Below are positions 58,078 through 64,000 of a stretch of DNA of 64,000 bases, piece by piece. The notes beneath the pieces are model-generated. The model saw nothing but the letters and a program-made list of their open reading frames with translations. It was not told where the DNA came from and did not search any database. The translations under genes were made by a program, and so were the position numbers. The stretch spans positions 38,506 through 102,505 of the forward strand of contig CABMPD010000009.1 of assembly GCA_902388455.1 (NCBI GenBank). The letters are read 5' to 3'. Each line of letters starts with the position of its first letter. The stretch's first letter is position 1. The stretch is from an uncultured Alistipes sp. (GTDB taxonomy: Bacteria; Bacteroidota; Bacteroidia; Bacteroidales; UBA932).

Positions 58078-59775
58078 TCAATATTCGAAGCTGCTGCCTC
58101 CGATGAACTCCCTCATCACGGATGTAGGCGGTATGCAGTCTATCTCGTCCGGTGTCAATGGAGTAATGTAGGAGAGGAACTTGAGCAGCCGCACGCTCTC
58201 GGAGTAAGCCTCCGACAGGGGCGGAATGCGCTCAAGCAGGGGCTCGGCATAGTAGCGGAGCAGGGGCAGCTCGAAGAGCAGGGCCGAGTTGAACATCGCA
58301 TCGGCATTCTCCTGATAGGGGAAAATGTTCTTCTCCTCCCCGGCGCGGACACTCTTCCAGCGGAGAATGGTGTCCTCGGGGGTGATGCCCCGGGTAAAAT
58401 TGTCCCGGACCATGCGGCGCAGCAGGCGGTTGTCGGCGGTCGAGATGTAGTTGTTCTCATCCACAGACAGGGAGGTCAGGGCGGAGGCAAAGACGCGGAA
58501 GACCTTCTCCCCGTCTATGTGCTTGGTCAGCTCGGGGTTCAGGGCGTGGATACCCTCCATAATCAGGATATCGCCCTCGCGCATCTGCATCCTGCGGCCG
58601 TCGAAGCGGCGGCACCCGTTCACGAAGTCGTACTTGGGCAGTTCCACCTCCCTGCCGTCGAACAGGTCATTGAGCTGGGCTCCGAGGAATGGCAGGTCGA
58701 GGGCATAAATGCTCTCGAAATCGTACTCGCCGTTAGCGTCCCTGGGAGTCTTGTCCCGGTCCAGGAAATAATCGTCCATGGCAATGACCAGGGGACGGAG
58801 TCCCAGCACCCGGCACTGCATGGCTATGCGCTTGGAGGTAGTGGTCTTGCCGCTGCTCGACGGACCGGCTATCAGCACCAACTTGACCGTATCGCGCCTG
58901 TCGTAGATACGGTCGGCTATCTGCGCGTACTTGCGCTCGTGCAGGGCCTCGGCCACGGCTATCAGGTCCTTGGCCTCCCCGCGCCTGACGGCCTCGTTGA
59001 CCGAGCCGATGCCATGGGCTCCGAGGATGGAGCACCAGCGGGAGTTCTCCTTGAAGACGGCGCTGAGCTTGTCCTGGTACTTGTAGGGCGAGATTACCGA
59101 CGGGTCGGAGGCCGAAGGCGACTGGAGGCAGAAGCCGTCCCCGTAAGGTATCAGGTCGAATACGTCTATCTCTCCTGTGCGCTCCAGCAGCGGGCCGTAG
59201 AATGTATCCGCATAGCCGTCCAGCCAGTACACCGACACGAAGAACTTCTCCATATCGGCCACCAGCGAGGCCTTCTCAGGCCGGCCGTTGTCGCGGAAGA
59301 GCCGGGCCGCCTCGTCATTGGTCATCTTCTTCTTCTCGAAAGGCAGGTCCGCGGCTATTATCTCCGCCATCCGCTTGCGGAGGGCTCCCACCCTGTCCGC
59401 ACCTGCCGGTTCGGTGACATAGACCCTGTCTCCGGTATCGCGGCGCAACTCGCCGTACAGGCCGTTGGGCAGGGTGTAGTCCAGGAAAAGACTGAGGTCG
59501 GGAAACAAGTCCACCGCCGCCTTCTGCAGCACGAACGACAGGGAGCGGGAATAGGTCCTTCGCCCGTCCGGATGCGTGCAGTCTATGAACTTGACGGTAT
59601 GGGAAGTATATATCGGGAAGGTCAGTTCCTTGAGCATGTTGTCCACCAGCGCGGCCACCACCGGGTATCTGCATCCGGTGTCTATCTTCCGTGCCAGCTC
59701 GCCCACCGTCGTCCCGGGAGCGCAGTCGTAAAAGCCCTGCAGGCTGTCGCAATATACCGTAATCATATCTTTCAT
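58078..59775 (-). CDS. Nucleoside (uridine-like) kinase with N-terminal ThrRS-like/TGS domains
   Basis: 565 residues. Residues about 1-60 resemble a TGS domain, and about 60-260 the editing-like region of threonyl-tRNA synthetase. The C-terminal kinase has P-loop LIAGPSSSGKTTTSKRIA, then AMDDYFLDRDKTPRD and YDFESIYALD, as in uridine kinase/phosphoribulokinase. This fused form is widespread in Bacteroidetes and Firmicutes; the substrate is not firmly known. It follows uvrA by 1 nt. Confidence 0.93.
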   Translation of the reverse strand: MKDMITVYCDSLQGFYDCAPGTTVGELARKIDTGCRYPVVAALVDNMLKELTFPIYTSHTVKFIDCTHPDGRRTYSRSLSFVLQKAAVDLFPDLSLFLDYTLPNGLYGELRRDTGDRVYVTEPAGADRVGALRKRMAEIIAADLPFEKKKMTNDEAARLFRDNGRPEKASLVADMEKFFVSVYWLDGYADTFYGPLLERTGEIDVFDLIPYGDGFCLQSPSASDPSVISPYKYQDKLSAVFKENSRWCSILGAHGIGSVNEAVRRGEAKDLIAVAEALHERKYAQIADRIYDRRDTVKLVLIAGPSSSGKTTTSKRIAMQCRVLGLRPLVIAMDDYFLDRDKTPRDANGEYDFESIYALDLPFLGAQLNDLFDGREVELPKYDFVNGCRRFDGRRMQMREGDILIMEGIHALNPELTKHIDGEKVFRVFASALTSLSVDENNYISTADNRLLRRMVRDNFTRGITPEDTILRWKSVRAGEEKNIFPYQENADAMFNSALLFELPLLRYYAEPLLERIPPLSEAYSESVRLLKFLSYITPLTPDEIDCIPPTSVMREFIGGSSFEY

Positions 59776-59776
59776 C

Positions 59777-62632
<2,856 letters not shown>

Positions 62633-62634
62633 GC

Positions 62635-63306
62635 CTATGCTTTCTGCTGCCGGTCTATCTCCCTGGCGATAATATCCTCAAGGAAAGGATTGGTCATCTT
62701 CTCCCGGCCTATATCAGTCGAAGGACCGTGGCCCGGATACACTACCGTATCAGCCGGCAGAGGAAGTATCTTGGTACGGATACTCTCGCTCAGCCTGTCA
62801 AAATCGCCTGCAGGCAGATCTGTACGTCCGATGCTGCCGCAGAACAGAGTGTCGCCTGTGAACACATAGCCGCCCTGCTCGTCATAAAGCAGGACTCCGC
62901 CTTCCGTATGGCCGGGTGACTCCAGCACCTTCAGCTGTATCGAGCCTACGTTGATGATGTCACCGTCCTTCATGTCCCTAAGGTCTTCTGAGGGCTGTTC
63001 GAACTCATAGCCGAAATAGCTGCCGTAGGAACTTGCCCGTCGTATCTGGGGGATGTCGGCTGCAGCAATGTATGTGGGTATGTTCCACTTCGAGGTCACG
63101 AAGGCATTGCCCATCACGTGGTCGAAATGGCCGTGGGTCTGGAGTATCATCCGGGGATGCAGATGCTTCTCCTCGATAAACTTCACCAGTCTGTCCTTCT
63201 CCGACTGCTTGATGCAGCCCGGGTCGATTATCGCGCACTCTCCCGCCTCGTCGTAGAGCACGTAGCAGCAGGTGCGCAGGTCGTTGAAATAGAATGTCTG
63301 AATCAT
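62635..63306 (-). CDS. MBL-fold metallo-hydrolase (glyoxalase II-like)
   Basis: 223 residues. Metal motifs: THGHFDHVMGN, a His in SPGHTEGGV, the bridging Asp in FTGDTLF and the last His in VYPGHGPSTDIG. It is the short YcbL/GloB-like type without the C-terminal substrate domain of true glyoxalase II, so it may hydrolyse thioesters of other kinds. It leads the uvrA-kinase operon and is divergent from the AAA-ATPase gene. Confidence 0.93.
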   Translation of the reverse strand: MIQTFYFNDLRTCCYVLYDEAGECAIIDPGCIKQSEKDRLVKFIEEKHLHPRMILQTHGHFDHVMGNAFVTSKWNIPTYIAAADIPQIRRASSYGSYFGYEFEQPSEDLRDMKDGDIINVGSIQLKVLESPGHTEGGVLLYDEQGGYVFTGDTLFCGSIGRTDLPAGDFDRLSESIRTKILPLPADTVVYPGHGPSTDIGREKMTNPFLEDIIAREIDRQQKA

Positions 63307-63310
63307 GTAG

Positions 63311-63318
63311 CAAAAATA
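63311..63318 (-). promoter_or_regulatory. -7 element of the MBL-uvrA-kinase operon
   Basis: TATTTTTG on the minus strand, 4 nt before the start codon, implying a very short leader. It overlaps a 28-bp imperfect dyad at 63316-63343. Confidence 0.4.
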
Positions 63319-63343
63319 GCAAGATTTACCGAATCTCGGCTAT
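63316..63343. promoter_or_regulatory. Imperfect dyad in the divergent MBL/AAA promoter region
   Basis: ATAGC-n-AGATT and AATCT-nn-GCTAT are arranged around TACCG. The position between two divergent -7 elements would suit an operator. Function unproven. Confidence 0.25.
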
Positions 63344-63349
63344 TTTGAC

Positions 63350-63357
63350 TAAATTTG
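63350..63357 (+). promoter_or_regulatory. -7 element of the AAA-ATPase gene
   Basis: TAAATTTG on the plus strand, 21 nt before the start codon; no -33 consensus. Confidence 0.4.
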
Positions 63358-63378
63358 AAGTCGGAAACGAAAACACGC

Positions 63379-64000
63379 ATGACCATGGACACACAGCAGA
63401 GACTCTACCCGGTAGGACGGCAGGACTTCGCCGAGATAAGGACAGAGGGCAACTTCTTGTATATCGACAAGACGGAGTACGTCTACAGAATGACTCACTC
63501 CAGCGCCAAATTCACCTTCCTGAGCCGCCCGAGGAGGTTCGGCAAGTCGCTCCTCGTGTCCACACTGAAATATTACTTCCAGGGCAGGAAGGAACTGTTC
63601 CAGGGGCTGTCCATAGATGCTTTGGAAAAGAATTGGACTACATATCCGGTGCTGCACTTCGACATGAGCATCGCAAAGCACATGGAGAAAGAGCAGTTGG
63701 AGGCAGCATTGGGCAACCAGCTCTCGTGGCACGAGAAGGAATACGGAATAGTTCCCGAAGATAAAGACTCCAACCTCAGGCTGAAAAATCTGATAGAGAC
63801 CGCTTACAGGAAGACCGGACAGAGGGTTGTTATTCTGATTGACGAATACGACGCACCCCTACTGGATGTGGTGCACGAGGATACTACCCTGCCGGTGCTC
63901 CGCAACGTCATGCGCAACTTCTACAGCCCGCTCAAGGCCTGCGATCCGTATCTCCGCTTCGTCTTCATGACCGGCATCACCAAGTTCTCCCAGCTCAGCA
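63379..64000 (+). CDS. AAA-ATPase-like/PD-(D/E)XK (DUF1703-type) protein, N-terminal part (cut by window edge)
   Basis: 207 residues before the window ends, no stop. The start YPVGRQDFAEIRTEGNFLYIDKTEYVYRM and SRPRRFGKSLLVSTLKYYF (P-loop-like GKS), then LIDEYDAPLLD (Walker B) and FMTGITKFSQLS are the signature of the AAA-ATPase-like family that usually carries a PD-(D/E)XK nuclease domain at the C-terminus. These genes occur in many copies in Bacteroidales genomes and their role is unknown; mobile or defence-related functions have been proposed. A second in-frame ATG at 63385 is possible as the start. Confidence 0.92.
   Translation, partial: MTMDTQQRLYPVGRQDFAEIRTEGNFLYIDKTEYVYRMTHSSAKFTFLSRPRRFGKSLLVSTLKYYFQGRKELFQGLSIDALEKNWTTYPVLHFDMSIAKHMEKEQLEAALGNQLSWHEKEYGIVPEDKDSNLRLKNLIETAYRKTGQRVVILIDEYDAPLLDVVHEDTTLPVLRNVMRNFYSPLKACDPYLRFVFMTGITKFSQLS

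Overview
This window comes from a chromosome of a member of the order Bacteroidales. The evidence is the rpsF-rpsR-rplI order, repeated Bacteroidetes-type promoters (TTTG or TTG at -33, 19 nt, TAnnTTTG at -7), a T9SS-type C-terminal sorting domain, a secreted host-glycan glycosidase operon, a DUF4831 protein and a membrane-spanning anti-sigma/beta-barrel protein beside an ECF sigma factor. Base composition is moderately GC-rich. The genus cannot be fixed by reading alone; Rikenellaceae-like or uncultured Bacteroidales are both possible. Coding density is high: no gap between genes exceeds 300 bases. I see no rRNA, CRISPR array, prophage or intact insertion sequence.

Layout. 1-1132 is the N-terminal part of a secreted GH2 beta-galactosidase. 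1260-2408 is the S6/S18/L9 operon with its own promoter and a leader hairpin. 2498-5992 is a late lipid A acyltransferase, DUF4831 and PepD operon. 6102-7568 is an [FeFe] hydrogenase that looks like group B. 7619-14263 is an envelope operon: type Vd patatin, polysaccharide flippase, dut, murF and a GT2. 14306-15566 is a lipoprotein cyclophilin and a nitroreductase. 15675-26834 is a five-gene glycan operon (GH31 with dockerin, GH84, GH20, an NHS-family MFS transporter and an Asp-box propeller lipoprotein). Then come glnA, a subtilisin-like protease with a T9SS tail, an unknown lipoprotein and two tRNAs (Met, Gln). 32877-37380 is a tsaC, EEP-family, rhomboid, mutL and small membrane protein operon. 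37460-41517 holds an acyltransferase, rsmE, folP, ispF and yfcE-like genes. 41567-45027 is a DPP-IV-like peptidase and a PfkB kinase. 45042-50406 is comM-tsaE-nadB-nadCA, where NadC and NadA are fused. 50509-53375 has waaA and mlaE-mlaF. 53335-55073 is an ECF sigma factor with a dual-membrane anti-sigma factor. 55165-58057 is a TPR protein and an EnvC-like protein. 58078-63306 is an MBL hydrolase, uvrA and a nucleoside kinase. A truncated AAA-ATPase/PD-(D/E)XK-family gene starts at 63379.

How the genes fit together. Much of the window builds or manages the cell envelope (LpxL-like, WaaA, MurF, flippase, GT2, MlaEF, EnvC-like, patatin, sigma/anti-sigma pair). The glycosidases point to foraging on host N-acetylhexosamine glycans. 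The hydrogenase fits a fermentative gut lifestyle. TsaC and TsaE are both in the t6A tRNA-modification pathway; NadB and NadC-NadA make up de novo NAD synthesis from aspartate.

The least explained signals are: (1) two matching intergenic units at 15565-15670 and 28565-28668 that read on the minus strand as sigma-54-like promoter, conserved start and hairpin terminator, i.e. a candidate small-RNA pair; (2) a 112-bp palindromic element that supplies the last codons of ispF; (3) the NadC-NadA fusion with an 89-nt nadB overlap; (4) the sigma/dual-membrane anti-sigma module.
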